Source: Sphaeramia orbicularis (Eukaryota > Chordata > Actinopteri > Kurtiformes > Apogonidae). Taken from it: a DNA stretch of 64,000 bases. Positions 32,201-43,879 of this stretch are shown piece after piece. The first letter of the stretch is position 1. Each line of letters starts with the position of its first letter. A program made the translations under genes and the position numbers. The stretch spans positions 15,096,942 to 15,160,941 of the forward strand of contig NC_043969.1 of the NCBI RefSeq assembly GCF_902148855.1, given 5' to 3'. The notes under the pieces are model-generated. The model worked only from the letters and a program-made list of their open reading frames with translations, searched no databases and had not been told where the DNA came from.

Positions 32201-34681
32201 CATCTTCCTCTTCCATATCTTCTTCTTCACTGGACTCATAATCAACAGACTGCAGATCTCCCTTCATGGAGCTCAACTGCATCCCCTAAACAAATAATGA
32301 ATGACTTGGCTTCAGAATTTTTCTTTTCTGGCCTTTTCCAATAGCAGAGTAGTAGAGAGGAAATGGGAAAGAAGGCCAGACAGACAGATAGAAGGTACAT
32401 GCATCAAATGTCACCCTGATGGTAAAACTACAGTATACATACAACGTCAACTTGTCCTTCCTGGATCAGGTCACTGCCATTGGTGGTATTGTCTCCATTT
32501 CTTTCACTGTAGTCCAAATTCTTGGTACTGCTACCACCCAAAACCCAAACACGCATTTGCTTCTCCTTAGGTTTCTGAGGCTTTGGGGACTTACTGTGAG
32601 AAAGATGATGAAATGATGGTTTCAGGTTATAGTTATACGATTATCACTGCATAAGAACTTTACAATATATTCAACAAATGTAGTTTATTTTAATAATTGT
32701 ACACTAGTTTAGTGAGTAATGATAAATCTAAATAAAACTGCATTTAAGGCGCTCATAAAGGATAGTGCTGAGTCAAATCCGTAATAAAAGCACAGACTTT
32801 CCATAACGTTCCCAGCTGATATTCAACATTATGGACAAACCAGACAGTGGTGGTGCTTTTTACGTATGCATCTTGTCTCTTACGTGGGTTTTTCAGCAGG
32901 TCCTGCCATGCGTTTGCGAAAGAACTCCTCTCTCTTCTTTTGCATGATCTCCTCTTTAGTCAGTCCCTGGTCACCATTCTCAGTTGTCTTCTGGTTAGTG
33001 GATGGTGCCTTGGCTTGATCCCCTTTGGCTGGCTCAGCTGCAGGAGCTGATGAAGGATGAGATGAACAAAAATCAAGACAATTCATACAAATATCATTTG
33101 TCAAACAGCATTTTATATGAAACATAGGAAGCGTTCAATTAAAATTGAAATGTTACTTTAGTTGTTGTACATGTTTATTATCACTACCTCCATTACTCAC
33201 CCTCCTTTTTGGTACTTTTATTCTTCTTTCCACCTTGTTCCTTGCCTTTATCTCCACCCTTGATCTCAATCATTGACTTCACAGTTTTTTGGGATTTTCC
33301 TGACTCTTTGAAGGTCCTCATGAGGGCGGGGCTTCGAACTTTGCTGCTCTCCTCCGCCTCTCTTTTGGTATGAGTCAGTATAACAAAGACATTAATGACA
33401 TTATATTAATAAGAATGCTTTTCTTTTTTTTTTTATTCGTCACTTCACACAGCTTTGTTGGTCTGTACAGAACTATTCTGATATATTATTTCTCACATCA
33501 GCTGAGGTAGCAAGCTGCATATTTCACTAATTGCAGACACTGAAAAATATCCATCCCTTAAGTAATTCACTGATTTTATTCTATATTTTACTTTTTATTT
33601 TTCTTGAGCTGATGGACATTGAATTTCTCCCTGAGGTTTAATAATGTTAATCTGTATATGTAGCCTTATATCATTGCTTAAGTTATTAATTATAAACGTA
33701 AGTCACAGTGAAACAAATGAATGAAAGAAAGTCATTCATTAACCTCGGAAGAATTTGGAAATCATCGTCAAACTCAAAGTTGTTGGTGATGCGGTTTACA
33801 AATGTTAATCTGTATCAGTATCCTTATATGATTGCTTAACTTATTAATTATAAAAGTAAGTCACAGTGAAACAAATGAATGAATGAAAGTCATTCATTTA
33901 CCTCAGAAGAATTTGGAAATCATCGTCAAACTCAAAGTTGTTGGTGAGCATCTTCAAGGCTCCCTTTTGCTCCAGTTCATTCTTATAACGATCCCTAAAA
34001 TGGAGCTGAACATCATCTATGAACTTGTCCACATATGTCAGCGTCAGGATCTTTTGAAAACCCACCTTCACGGTAAAAGAGAAAAAAGAATAACAACACA
34101 TCCTGAGATTAACATTAGCCAGCAGGTTTTTTTTTTTTTTTTTTTTTTAATTCGTGTTAATTTAGTCAAAAAAGGGAGACTTACCACAAAAATCAACTCA
34201 AACTCATTGTCCAGCTTGTATTTAAGACTCAGGGCTTCATGAGTAAATGAATTGTTCCCGCTACGTTCCTGTAACAACACACACGTCTGACATGTCAACA
34301 TGAGCCGGACAGCCATCTGGTTACAGCAAGTGTTAGCCTGCTGCTTTCTTTATATGATAAAGATTAGCTCAAAGTACAAAACAAACCAAACCCAGCTCAT
34401 CCTTCTTAAAAACAAGTTCTTATTAGCAGTAACACCTCATACACAGACTATTTAGCCTACCGTTACGCAATATGCTAGCGTTTGCTACATATTAGCCTTA
34501 GCATTAACTGTCAAAAAGCTATGGCTAAATGAGACAAGAAAATCTTATTGTGACTCACCTGAAGGATCACGGAGCGGATAAGGGCGTTTACAGGCCCAGT
34601 AAACGATTCAGTAACTCCAGCTCCCTGAAAACACCACAACACTATCCCCCCTTTGCTGAAGATGGTGAAGAAATCTAGCAT
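29227..34681 (-). CDS. srpra: Signal recognition particle receptor subunit alpha, complete, 14 exons
   Basis: GTPase that docks SRP-ribosome complexes at the ER membrane through SRPRB. Coding exons in transcript order: 34681-34559, 34268-34185, 34065-33902, 33361-33201, 33046-32884, 32593-32443, 32285-32167, 32077-31956, 31861-31775, 31369-31197, 30946-30733, 30253-30090, 29558-29460, 29355-29227 (TAA). The product is 650 aa, against about 638 in human. Residues 1 to about 175 are the SRX longin domain (start [12 protein letters not shown]). A Lys-rich, then acidic, linker follows. The NG domain carries the P-loop GVNGVGKST at 437-445, DTAGR at 532-536 and TKFD at 600-603. The C-terminus VVGALMKA matches the family. 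All GTPase motifs are intact. The start is fixed by the conserved N-terminus. Confidence 0.97.
30331..30704. mobile_element. MITE with GGAAAAAAATTAATAGACCA ends
   Basis: In the srpra intron 30254-30732. Imperfect inverted ends: GGGAAAAAAAATTAATAGACC on the left, and GGTCTAATAATTTTTTCC on the right. About 375 bp with no coding sequence. The superfamily is uncertain, possibly Tc1/mariner. Confidence 0.5.
33741..33795 (-). pseudogene. Fossil partial copy of srpra exon 3
   Basis: Within the intron between exons 4 and 3, the sequence around 33640-33799 repeats 33800-33945 almost base for base. It includes about 44 bp of the 3' end of exon 3 ([12 protein letters not shown]). The copy lacks the rest of the exon and its donor reads GTTAAT instead of GTAAAT, and one codon differs (Leu to Pro before the final Arg). 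It stops matching after GTTGTTGGTGA. It is a host-gene tandem duplication and probably not spliced in. Confidence 0.8.
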
Positions 34682-34924
34682 CTTGCCTCCACGAATCTAA
34701 CTACATGAGAATTACAAGCAAAGAAAGAGAGAACAGAATGACACGGATGTCCTCTTATCCAGGATTTAGCAAGAAAGTTGAAAGTTATAATGGCTACTTT
34801 ACAAACAACTGTATCTTACCAGAAAATACTTGAGCAGATTAATCCCCCACAAGACAGGTACAATCCACCACCAGTGCAAAACAGTTTTAGACACGTCAGA
34901 TGCAGGACCGGAAAACGCTGTTCT

Positions 34925-34974
34925 CTTCCGGTGTTGGATTTTTTTCCTCCGCTTTCTGGATGTGGCGCATGCGC
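34925..34974 (-). promoter_or_regulatory. srpra promoter: ETS and NRF1-type sites
   Basis: CTTCCGGT (34925-34932, an ETS site on the minus strand) and the perfect palindrome GCGCATGCGC (34965-34974, an NRF1 core) lie 245-295 bp upstream of the srpra ATG. GACCGGAAA at 34906 is another ETS-like word. This is a classic TATA-less housekeeping promoter layout. Binding is inferred. Confidence 0.55.
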
Positions 34975-35163
34975 ACTCTAAAAAGTATACGGCCATGCTG
35001 GATACAACCATGTGGCAAATCTGTGGGTTTTAAAAATTAATGCAGAGTCATCCCTAGTGAGAAACAGAGGGGTATAGATGCAAGAATAGCCTGCTTTGTA
35101 ACTCCTCAAGGATATACATTTGCAGAATATTGAATATTCATCAACATTATTTTGTTATTTACT

Positions 35164-35278
35164 CACACACACACACACACACCTACATATATACATATAC
35201 ATACACACACACACACACACACATATATACACACACACACATATACATACATATACATATATACATTTACACATATAT

Positions 35279-35321
<43 letters not shown>
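35164..35321. repeat. (AC)n/(AT)n compound microsatellite
   Basis: Several CA blocks separated by ATATAC blocks. It creates poly-His/Thr and Val/Cys open frames that are not genes. Confidence 0.95.
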
Positions 35322-35325
<4 letters not shown>

Positions 35326-35658
35326 TATATAAAAATATACTATAAATGAGAATTGAGTTAAATCCACAACGTGATAGAGGAGAAATTTATCGCATCTAGG
35401 AGTTCTGTGCATTATTCTTATTATTATTGTTATATTTAATTTTATTATTTAATTAATTTATTTTTACCATAAGTACTCTATATGTTTTAGTAGTGTAGCC
35501 TATCTGAGCCCTAATTGTGTAGGCAGAACCTTCTAACACACATTCATGCATATAAACCCATTTGTGTGCATTATAGTATTCACTCAAAATATTTGACCAT
35601 TGACTATTTAAAAAAATTATGGCTACAAAGTGACACTTAATATAGTTGAATAGATTAA

Positions 35659-36181
35659 CCCTTTCATGCATGAATTATGAGAACCTTAGTCAAGATTTTC
35701 TTTTTTCTGGAGTGTTTTTATACCTCCTTAGGAATAAAAAAAAATTGCGATCGAGTTTTTTTTTTTTTTTTATGGAGTTACAAAAATGTCCATGCGTTTA
35801 ATTTTTTTAAGTAAAGAAATATGTATTTAAAACCCAATATCAGAAAGTAAAATGAAAACAATGAAATAAAAACAGTTTTAAGGCTGCTAATTTGATGTTT
35901 TCTCACATTTTAACATACTCTAATGCTAGTTATTACCTCCTATAATTTGCAAAAAACAACTCTTTTTGTCTAACAAATAACAACTGATTTACACTTAAAA
36001 ATGTTACTGCAGATTAGGTTTATCAAGAACAGTAAAGTTATAGTCATGGTATGAATTGCAGTGTATTATGGGATGTTGCATAAGTGTCCACTGTGTTGGC
36101 TCATATGGAACTATAACAACAAAACCTTTGAATATACAAGAGAATAACTGTCCACTGAAGTGACCACAATGCATGAAAGGG
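35659..36181 (+). mobile_element. piggyBac-like MITE, CCCTTTCATGCAT family, copy 1
   Basis: TTAA at 35655-35658 and 36182-36185 flank inverted ends CCCTTTCATGCATGAA and CAATGCATGAAAGGG. About 523 bp and non-coding. This copy is uninterrupted. Copies recur at 50.78-52.28 kb and, in part, at 53.5-53.84 kb. Confidence 0.8.
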
Positions 36182-36284
36182 TTAAATAGATGAGATACCT
36201 TCAAATATAACTATTAAACATAAAATAATAAAATCTTTGGTTGAAATATTTTGGATTTACTAATAATATATTTATTCATTTTTT

Positions 36285-36367
36285 TCTTTTACCTTATCCT
36301 ATGGACCAAGTTTTTGTGTCCTTAATAAAGCTTGAATGAATGAATGAATGAATGAATGAATGAATAT
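36285..36367 (+). repeat. Retroposon 3' tail with (AATG)n
   Basis: ATCCTATGGACCAAGTTTTT...AATAAAGCTTG runs into about eight AATG units. This is the tail form of a LINE or SINE 3' end. Confidence 0.5.
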
Positions 36368-37947
36368 GGCAAAGATTCAGTAAATCCAAATCAATTTTAC
36401 AGGGAAAACTGAAACATGTACCTCAAAGCCACTCCACAGAATTGCCACACAAGTTATTATGCCCACACATCCATTTACCAGTCGCCATACAATACATGGG
36501 AAATATGTGGAGCATTAACAAAAGTCCCCCAAAAAAACAAACAAACAAACAAACAACTGACTAAAGTGGAAAGTATTTAGTGTGACCTTTAATTTTGTAC
36601 TTATTGTGTCTTTTGTTCAGACAATAAGAGATTTATTACATAAATCTGGTGTTTCAACATGTCTGACATTTCTTATGGTTTGGGCTACTTTCTGTCATAG
36701 AAACACATGTCACATTAAATAATGTAGTCTCTAGAAGTTGTTTAGTTATGAATTGTCTGCTGTGCACATATTTCATGGATTTCATTGTCACATATGAAGA
36801 GACTGACAAATAAATTATGTGCCCATTTCAACCCTGCAATAACAACAAAGCTTAAGGTGACTTCTGCACCGTACTGTAGCCTACATGACTTTTTCACCCT
36901 ATTGTAGATATAAACCGCATTTAATAGACCATTAACTGAAAGGAAGAAGTGGGTGAGAAGTAACTGCACTAAAGAAGCTGTTCATGTCAGAGCTGGCTTC
37001 CTGCTTCTGGGTACCTGGGAACTGTAGGCTGTTAAAATTAGTTCCAGTGAATAGACCTATATATAGCCTTAAAAAACAAAATGAAACAGACCCATTATTA
37101 GCTATATCCATTTGCTGACAGTGATCTGAATGAATGTTGACTATAAATAATTGGGAAAAGTACAGCTTATGGTTTTACTACCTTCAGTTCTAATAACAGT
37201 AATAGTAAAAATAATAAAAATGAAAACAATTATCGAAGACAATGCTTCTCAACTGGTCTTCCATGGGACCCCAATTTATCAATTTTTATAATGTTAGAAT
37301 ATACACACACGATTCTAATGATAATCTAAGTAAGCAACACAACTGCACAATTGAATTCACTCATAAATAAGACTTACAAGATAAATTACAAAAATCAACT
37401 TTGGTAACTCCATATGAAACACTTAGGTTTGTATCTGTATGGCGTTTTGCCTATAAAAATCATTTGGTCAAATATTTGCTGCACAATGGTAACAAGAACT
37501 TATTGCAGAATTTGACACTCTGTCAAAAAAAAAAAAAGGCTGATACCACATTGCATTTAAAGCAATTAAAAGCAACACACACTTCACACTTTTTTAACCA
37601 TACACTTCACGACCCCCTTGGAGTGAGTCTGGGTTTAAGATAATGAAACATGTTCCTAAGGGGTTAAATGTTTGCTCAGTGAAGTTTTTGCATTATACAT
37701 TTGACTTCACAAGTGAGGCTTCTCTTTTAGCAGTTAGCAACTTCCTCTTTATTTCAGTGATATAAGTAACACTTGGCAAAGACTTCACTTTGTTAGATTC
37801 ATTTACATTTGATTTTCTGATGCAAAAATAATCCTCAGTGGTACGTGGTCAGGGCTGGAGACAAGTGAGGCATGAAACCACAGGACATTTACTAACTGGA
37901 CACCCTTTGAGGAGGAGGTGAACAGACATGATAACAATGTTAACAAC

Positions 37948-39437
37948 ATGCATGGTGAGTTGAGGTTCTGTTCTTCTAATTTCACACGTGTCTGTTTTGT
38001 ATTTTCACTTTGATAGTTTTGTTTAATACTTTACTGTTGTTCTTCATAAATTGCAAGAACATTTCAGAAAATTAAATAATTTAGTTTGAAATCTAATTTA
38101 TTTTATATAAGGATAGTTAAATTTGATTTACATATTATGGAACACACACAAAAATAAACATTTTGTTTATACAAATTGCATCTTTTATTCCAAGAATTAA
38201 CATTTAGTTCTTAAAAGTTTATTCACCAGCCTTTGATGCCAATGATATTTAGGTTTCGATAATCTCTAGTGAAGTGTGAAAGAGCCAGGTCATTCGATAT
38301 TGCCTCCACCTACATCCTTCCAGCTGTATGTCACGATTTAAAAAAAAAAAAAAAGAAAGAAAAAAAAAATTCTATCAGCTTGATCAGAAATGAAAAATCC
38401 CTACTTCTCTACTCCAACTACTAGGACAAAATAGGAAATAAAAGGGAAAGTTTGGCATTTAATATAAAATAAAAACGTACAACACAAATGGAAATAACAT
38501 AAATAAATACATTCAAACTTTAACATTTCACTTAAACGTGTCTTTCAATCACCTGTAAAATGTTCAAATTGAGATTTTTCAGTTTGTTTCTAATATAAAA
38601 AGAAAGTTGTTTACATAGAACTGAGTACTACATGCTACTGTCAGTTATAGTCCATTATTGTACAATGCTCAGCTGTCATGAGATAAAATGAGGTAGTGTG
38701 ACATTTTAAATTAGTCAATGGCGAACAATAAATAATTGCATCTCTTTAAACTGCAGCAGTGTGTTACGCAGTTCTATAGTTCCTATATAGTGGCTGTTAT
38801 AGTTATGTAATTTCTGAGTTCTCTCCACATATTCTTGCTGCTGCTCATCATCCACAAGTTAATAGGTTAATTGGTCATGGTTATTTTTGTAATCAGTTAA
38901 TCTATCGATTATTTTCTTCGACTCAATTCGACTAAAGGATTAATTGAATAGGTGGGAAAATAATAGTAAAAATGTGAAAAAGACATGTCTGAAAATTATA
39001 ACTTGTCCTTTATTCCAGAACCAGCTGAAACAACAACCACAAAATAGTATAAAAGGAAAAGGAAAAAAAATTATATAGAAATAAGTCTACAGTATAAAAG
39101 CATATAAGGAAATATAGATATATAGAAATAATAATAACATAACATTCTATATAAAAATATCTCACAAAGTCTAATGACATCTATAAACAATATGTGCACT
39201 GCAGTCTTCAACATATTTATATCCAACTTACTGACATCCTAAGATGTAACTAACACAACTTTGTGTTGATCCTGGTGTCATATGTTTACTTTTACTTTTA
39301 CTTTCATGTCCTCTCATGCTCAGTCAGTCTTTTTAAGTGTGTTTGTGCTTGTGTGTGGGTGGGTGGGGGGTGGTACTGATTTTTAAACTTATATGTAAAG
39401 CACTTTGTGCTGCATCCTTAATGTATGAAAAGTGCTA

Positions 39438-39469
<32 letters not shown>

Positions 39470-42451
39470 TATGTGTCACAATAAGTGTCTGTATGAAACA
39501 CAACAGCAGAGCCAATGTTTAGCAGCAAATTAAGGAAATGAAGCACTGATTCAGGAAAAATGTGATCAAATATATTTTTTGAATTAATTCAAGTCAATTA
39601 ATCATTTAAGCTCTAAATTGCTCATAGATTTGAATGTCAGGGTGAATGACTGTTCATCTGTAAATGCCAGCCCTGAGCTGGCGACACATCCAGGGTGTAC
39701 ACCACCTTGCTCCTTGGTAGCTGGGATGAAAACCAGCACCAGTTAAGTCAGAAACAACAATCATGTGACATCAGTAGCGGCAAAATGACTGGAAAAAACA
39801 CAAAAAGTAGAATGACAGAATAAAGCACTGGTGTGAAGACAAACATCCCAGCCAGCATGTCCATGTGGGCCCCAGAAGGGTTACATTTGGGCTGCATATA
39901 AGGGTCCCATGTGGGTTTGTCCGCAGTTTCCATAGTGGCCCCACATTTGTTTGCCCATATCAGAATCAGAATTAGAATCAAAATCAGAATCAGAATCTCT
40001 TTATTGTCATTTGTACCAAGTACAGTGACATTGAGGTAGAGTTCTCAGGTTCAGTGCAAGAATTTACAGACAGACAACAAATGTCAGTAAAACAACAACA
40101 CATCAATAAAAGGCACAGTTATTCACAATAAAAAATAAAAAAGTATTGCAAACTAAGATATATGTAAAACACAGAATTTAAGTAGTGCAAATAACATGAG
40201 AAGTAGTGCAGATGACATGAAAAATAAATAACATGGGATAAATAGTGTGAAAAATAAATAATATGAGATATTCAGATCTCTGATTTTGATTCTGATATGG
40301 GTGAACACATGTGGGGCCACCATTGAAACTGTGGACAAACCCAAATGGGACCCTTATATGCAGCCCAGATGTAACCCTTCTGGGGCCCAAATGGACATGC
40401 TCGATGGGATATACCTCGGGTTGGTAGGATGAGGGCTACAGTAAACTTGTTCAGATATCTGTACAACTGGGTTCCTTCTGTTACAGGTTGGTTCCAAAAA
40501 CTTTTTAAACGAAGACTGACTTTATCAACACATGAGGAAGAAGCCAGAGGGACGACTGTCAGCAGTGTACAACCATCAACCTCATTTACACCATCACCAA
40601 GAAAGGCCCCCATTGAGCCACAAGCCATTTTGAACTCGCCACAGCGATGGACACGGAAATATGACGTGTTGGTGTGTCACAGCCTTGTGGACAGCGATAC
40701 CGAAGAGGCCATACGTCTGGTGTCCTTCCTGGAAAACTCCCCTCGTAGCCTCAGGTGCTTTTTATGGCACAGGGATACTTGTCCAGGAGGAGCAGTTTCC
40801 ACAGAACTATGCCAGGCTGTGCAGGACAGCCACATCAGGGTACTCCTCATCACTCCTCACTTCTTAGAAGACGACTGGTGCAAGTATATGATGCACCAAA
40901 TTCTGGCAGAAGGGCCGATGTCCAATCAAATGATTCCTCTGCTTCAGGGCTTGTTGTTTTCTCAGTACCCTATGGAAATAAAGTTTCTCTTCTACATTGA
41001 CCTGAGCTCTAACCGAGACAGAGGTTACGCTCTTGTCAATAAAACTGTGTTACAGTGTGAGTAATAGTTAATTTCCTCAGTCATATGTAAATATAAAACA
41101 GAAAAAAGTCTGCTGAGATCTGATTTAATTTAACCCATAAAGACCCAAACAGCAATTGGCAACTAAAATAATCAACTGATCTAAACTGTCTAATACCTGT
41201 TGATCCACTAATCCTTTCAATACATGTAAATAATTTGTGTAAAATACAGTTTGTCATCTTTTCATAGTCATCAGATATGACCCATTTGGACGTTCAGAGG
41301 CTCCGTAGTGAACGGGGAAACGCCATCACCTTCTATAACATTGATTCACCAGTAAAACCCATGGAGTTGGATCAATGACAGTGGATGGAGATGCTTGTGT
41401 TTACATTCAGTTATTAATATTTTTGCTGAAAAAGTCACTTTTTCCTCAGTTTTCTCTGTTTCTGATATAATAATCTTCAACTTTAATCTAAGGTTTGATG
41501 AACATCCACATGATCAGTGAATTAAATACAGGAAAATACCTGATATACTCTTAAAAAATGCAAAATACAGAGAATAATATTATAATAAATGGTGATGAAT
41601 CACTTTGGAAAGTTTAAATAGAGAGATTTTTTTTTTTTTTTTTTAGATTTTTTATTATTTTTATGTTCAGTTATTGATATCAGTGCTGAAAAAGTCACTT
41701 TTTCACTTTCTTTGTTTCTTCACCCTCAACTTTAATCTGAGCTTTTATGAATATCTACATCAGGGGTGGCCAACCCTGGTCCTGCTATCCTGCATGTTTT
41801 AGATGTACATGTCAGGTGTACACTTTCAGCACACCTAACAGTCGCTATCAGGCTTCTGCAGAGCTTGATGATAGGCTTATCATTTGAAGTAGGTGTGTTG
41901 GAAGAGGGGAACATCTAAAACATGCAGGATAGTGGATCTCCAGGACCAGGGTAGGGCACAACCGATCTACATAATCAATAAATCAAATACAGGAAAATAC
42001 CTGATTTGCAAAGAGAAAATGCAAAATAGCGAGGAAAAATTTTGCAGTCAATGGTGAAAAATCTCTTAAATAAAATTAGAGAAAAATATAGAGAAAAATT
42101 AATTTGGGAACTGCCACAAAAGTAGCAGTGGGTCTTTATGGGTTAACACATTACAACAGAACTATACTATAACCGTCTTTTTATTTTCACATGGATGTCA
42201 ATTAACGTTTTAATTCTTGTGACGTGCAAAAAATGTTTCACAAGTTAAATCCTTGTTAATATGAATAATAAGAATATGTTTCTTCTCCAGATCTGAGAAA
42301 CCTAGTGAAAAATGGGACGCCACTTGACTGCGACAGTAACAGCTCCAGTGGATTATGTGGGGAATGCAGCAAAGAAGAAGGCGGTGGGACCTCCAAAATA
42401 CAAGACTTTGAGAAAAGTGGAGGTGACGGAGAACAGAACGGGTCATCTTAG
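37948..42451 (+). CDS. tirap: TIRAP/Mal, TLR adaptor, 3 coding exons
   Basis: Adaptor that bridges activated TLRs to MyD88 at the plasma membrane. Proposed coding exons: 37948-37954 (7 nt, ATGCATG), 40487-41056, 42291-42451 (TAG), giving 245 aa in one frame. The N-terminus is then MHGWFQKLFKRR, close in pattern to human Mal (a short start, then WF and a basic cluster that binds PIP2). The TIR domain covers about residues 60-200: box 1 YDVLVCHS, BB loop RCFLWHRDTCPGG with the key Pro, then VLLITPHFLEDDWCKY. The tail after TVLQYLRNL is about 50 residues of Ser/Gly/Glu-rich sequence, longer than in human. An open frame also runs back to an ATG at 40429, but the residues before GWFQ are repeat-derived intron sequence preceded by a good acceptor (CTGTTACAG). 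Exon 1 is an inference; the TIR exon is certain. Confidence 0.88.
38860..39615. repeat. AATCGATTA-type dispersed repeat, with a retroposon tail
   Basis: In tirap intron 1. TAATCTATCGATTATTTTC at 38895 and the CACAATAAGTGTC body at 39478 match the repeat at 3700-3985. The span 39385-39470 is a separate retroposon 3' end (GTAAAGCACTTTGTGCTGC...AATAAA) with a (GATT)n tail. Confidence 0.45.
39620..39735 (+). mobile_element. 5'-truncated, diverged SINE tail
   Basis: AAATTGCTCATAGATTTGAA, then GGCGACACATCCAGGGTGTAC, matches the 3' body of the full SINE at 52671 but with many differences. It is an older copy. Confidence 0.6.
39845..40413. mobile_element. Foldback element, arms about 140 bp
   Basis: In tirap intron 1. 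The left arm (AGCATGTCCATGTGGGCCCC, 39854 on) and the right arm (its inverse, to about 40402) mirror each other over about 140 bp, and ATCCCA/TGGGAT lie at the ends. The middle (about 39960-40265) is a different repeat with CAGAATCTCTTTATTGTCA, a common teleost retroposon 3' end. The right arm ends 75 bp before tirap exon 2. Confidence 0.65.
41134..42142 (+). mobile_element. piggyBac-like MITE, CCCATAAAGACCC family, copy 3
   Basis: Fills most of tirap intron 2. TTAA at 41130-41133 and 42143-42146 are both intact. It is longer than copy 2 because it carries the hAT MITE at 41761-41964 and internal duplication of its arms. Confidence 0.8.
41761..41964 (+). mobile_element. hAT MITE, CAGGGGTGGCCAACCC family, with TSD
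   Basis: About 204 bp. Perfect 8-bp duplication ATCTACAT at 41753-41760 and 41965-41972. The body is self-complementary (CCTGCATGTTTTAGATGT and its inverse), so it is a foldback MITE. Related copies are at 47362-47563 and 57999-58200. Confidence 0.85.
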
Positions 42452-43079
42452 CAAGAACTAAAGCAACACCAAGAGACTAAATAAGTACTGAAGTACAGAA
42501 ATTAAGGAAACAAGTACTGAAATTAAGGAAACTGAAAAATATGTCAGTCATTGTGACTTTAGTTTTTTCCAAATGTTGTAAGAACGGTAAACGGTCAACA
42601 CAGGGTGAAGGAAGGATGTTCTCAAAGTGAACTGAGTATTTTTAACTCCAAGAAGCACTGAGGCATATTTCCTGTTTCAGATCTACAGAAGTTCTGGCTC
42701 AACTAGTTTAACTGCAATTCCACTAAATGTTTTTAATAAGCATTTGTAAGTACAGTCTAATGTTTACATCCCATAATTCAGTTAAATTGCAGTTTACAAC
42801 TCGATACTGTGGGAGTACAGACCTTTGCCAAGGGCAATAACCCAATGTTCTTCTTCTTCCACAGTATTATCAAACCATACATATTGATCTACATTTTCCT
42901 CTTTTTTTTATCCGTTGGTGTAACTGTCGTATCAACAGTCATAGTTTTATTTACTTACATTGTATTTTACAGCTGTCCACTGTTAAAGAAAGAAAAAAAA
43001 CATTTCCAGTCACTGTCCTTTGTATTGATCTGCTCCAAATTGAAGAGGTTTATACTTTTCCTACTTTTCCACCAAGTTT

Positions 43080-43085
43080 AATAAA
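43080..43085 (+). promoter_or_regulatory. Candidate tirap poly(A) signal
   Basis: AATAAA 629 bp after the tirap stop. Confidence 0.5.
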
Positions 43086-43192
43086 AATCTGTGCAGTTTT
43101 TACAAAATCCTGCTGTCAGACATGTCGACAGGGACATTAATATGAGTAAAGTGGTGCTGTCTAAAGATCACCTCGCCTCTTTACAAAACAAA

Positions 43193-43393
43193 TGGTGCCA
43201 GGCATAACAAACCACGCGCCTTGCACGTATTTCGCCCATTTTAAGTAAATGGGAAGATTTTTAAAAATTCATTCATTCATTATCTGAACCCGCTTTATCC
43301 TCACTAGGGTCGCTGGAGCCTATCCCAGCTACTTATGGGCAAAGGCGGGGTAGACCCTGGACATGTCGCCAGTTCATCGCAGGGCTGAAGATT

Positions 43394-43424
<31 letters not shown>

Positions 43425-43625
43425 TCATAAAAAATTTGAACTTTGACCTCCTTTTCCTAAAATGTAATGACATCTATTCTGGGTTACTGGCAATCTATAA
43501 ACCCAGTTTGGTATGAACTGAACCAATAGTTTTGCTGCTAAAGTGTTAACAACCAAACAAAGACACAAACAAACAAAACCAAAAACAATACCCCTTGCCT
43601 CCCCTTCGGGGGGGGGGGGGGTTAA
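43193..43625 (-). repeat. Dispersed repeat (Q-family), interrupted by a SINE tail
   Basis: Reverse complement of 60840-61275 (CAATCTATAAACCCAGTTTGG, GTTTTGCTGCTAAAGTGTTAA). A minus-strand SINE 3' end lies inside at about 43272-43388. The right end runs into a G-tract. Confidence 0.6.
43272..43388 (-). mobile_element. 5'-truncated SINE, minus strand
   Basis: ATTCATTCATTATCTGAACC, CGCTTTATCCTCACTAGGG and TGTCGCCAGTTCATCGCAGG are the inverse of the 3' half of the SINE at 52671-53062. Confidence 0.75.
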
Positions 43626-43879
43626 AAAAAAGTGTGACATAACCCAAAGCATGTTTTATATTTTAAATTCTTCAAAATAGACACATTTTGCTTTTATTAC
43701 TGCTTTGCAAATTCTTGGCATTCTCTCGATGAGCTTCATGAGGTAGTCACCTGAAATGCTTTCCAACAATCTTAAAGGAGTTCCCAGTGATGCTGAGCAC
43801 TTGTTGGTCATCTGTGGTCCATATCATGTCATTTAAATGAGAAAGTGAGTCCAAATTTTGACTGGTAGTATGTCTATAA

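Larger units (their letters stand above)
34982..37947. other. Divergent intergenic region between srpra and tirap
   Basis: About 3 kb with no coding exon recognised. It holds the compound microsatellite, a TTAA MITE, a retroposon tail with an (AATG)n tract, and AT-rich sequence. The tirap promoter should lie near its right end, but I see no TATA box or clear factor sites. Confidence 0.5.

Noticed and set aside
35120-35412. His/Thr-rich and Val/Cys-rich frames
   Set aside because: Translation of a CA/TA dinucleotide array.
40429-41064. Single long frame with an ATG at 40429 as the tirap start
   Set aside because: Residues before GWFQ are encoded by intron sequence adjoining a foldback repeat, and a good acceptor (CTGTTACAG) ends at 40486. 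The frame end past 41056 also ignores the CAGT/GTGAGT donor that joins the rest of the C-terminus.
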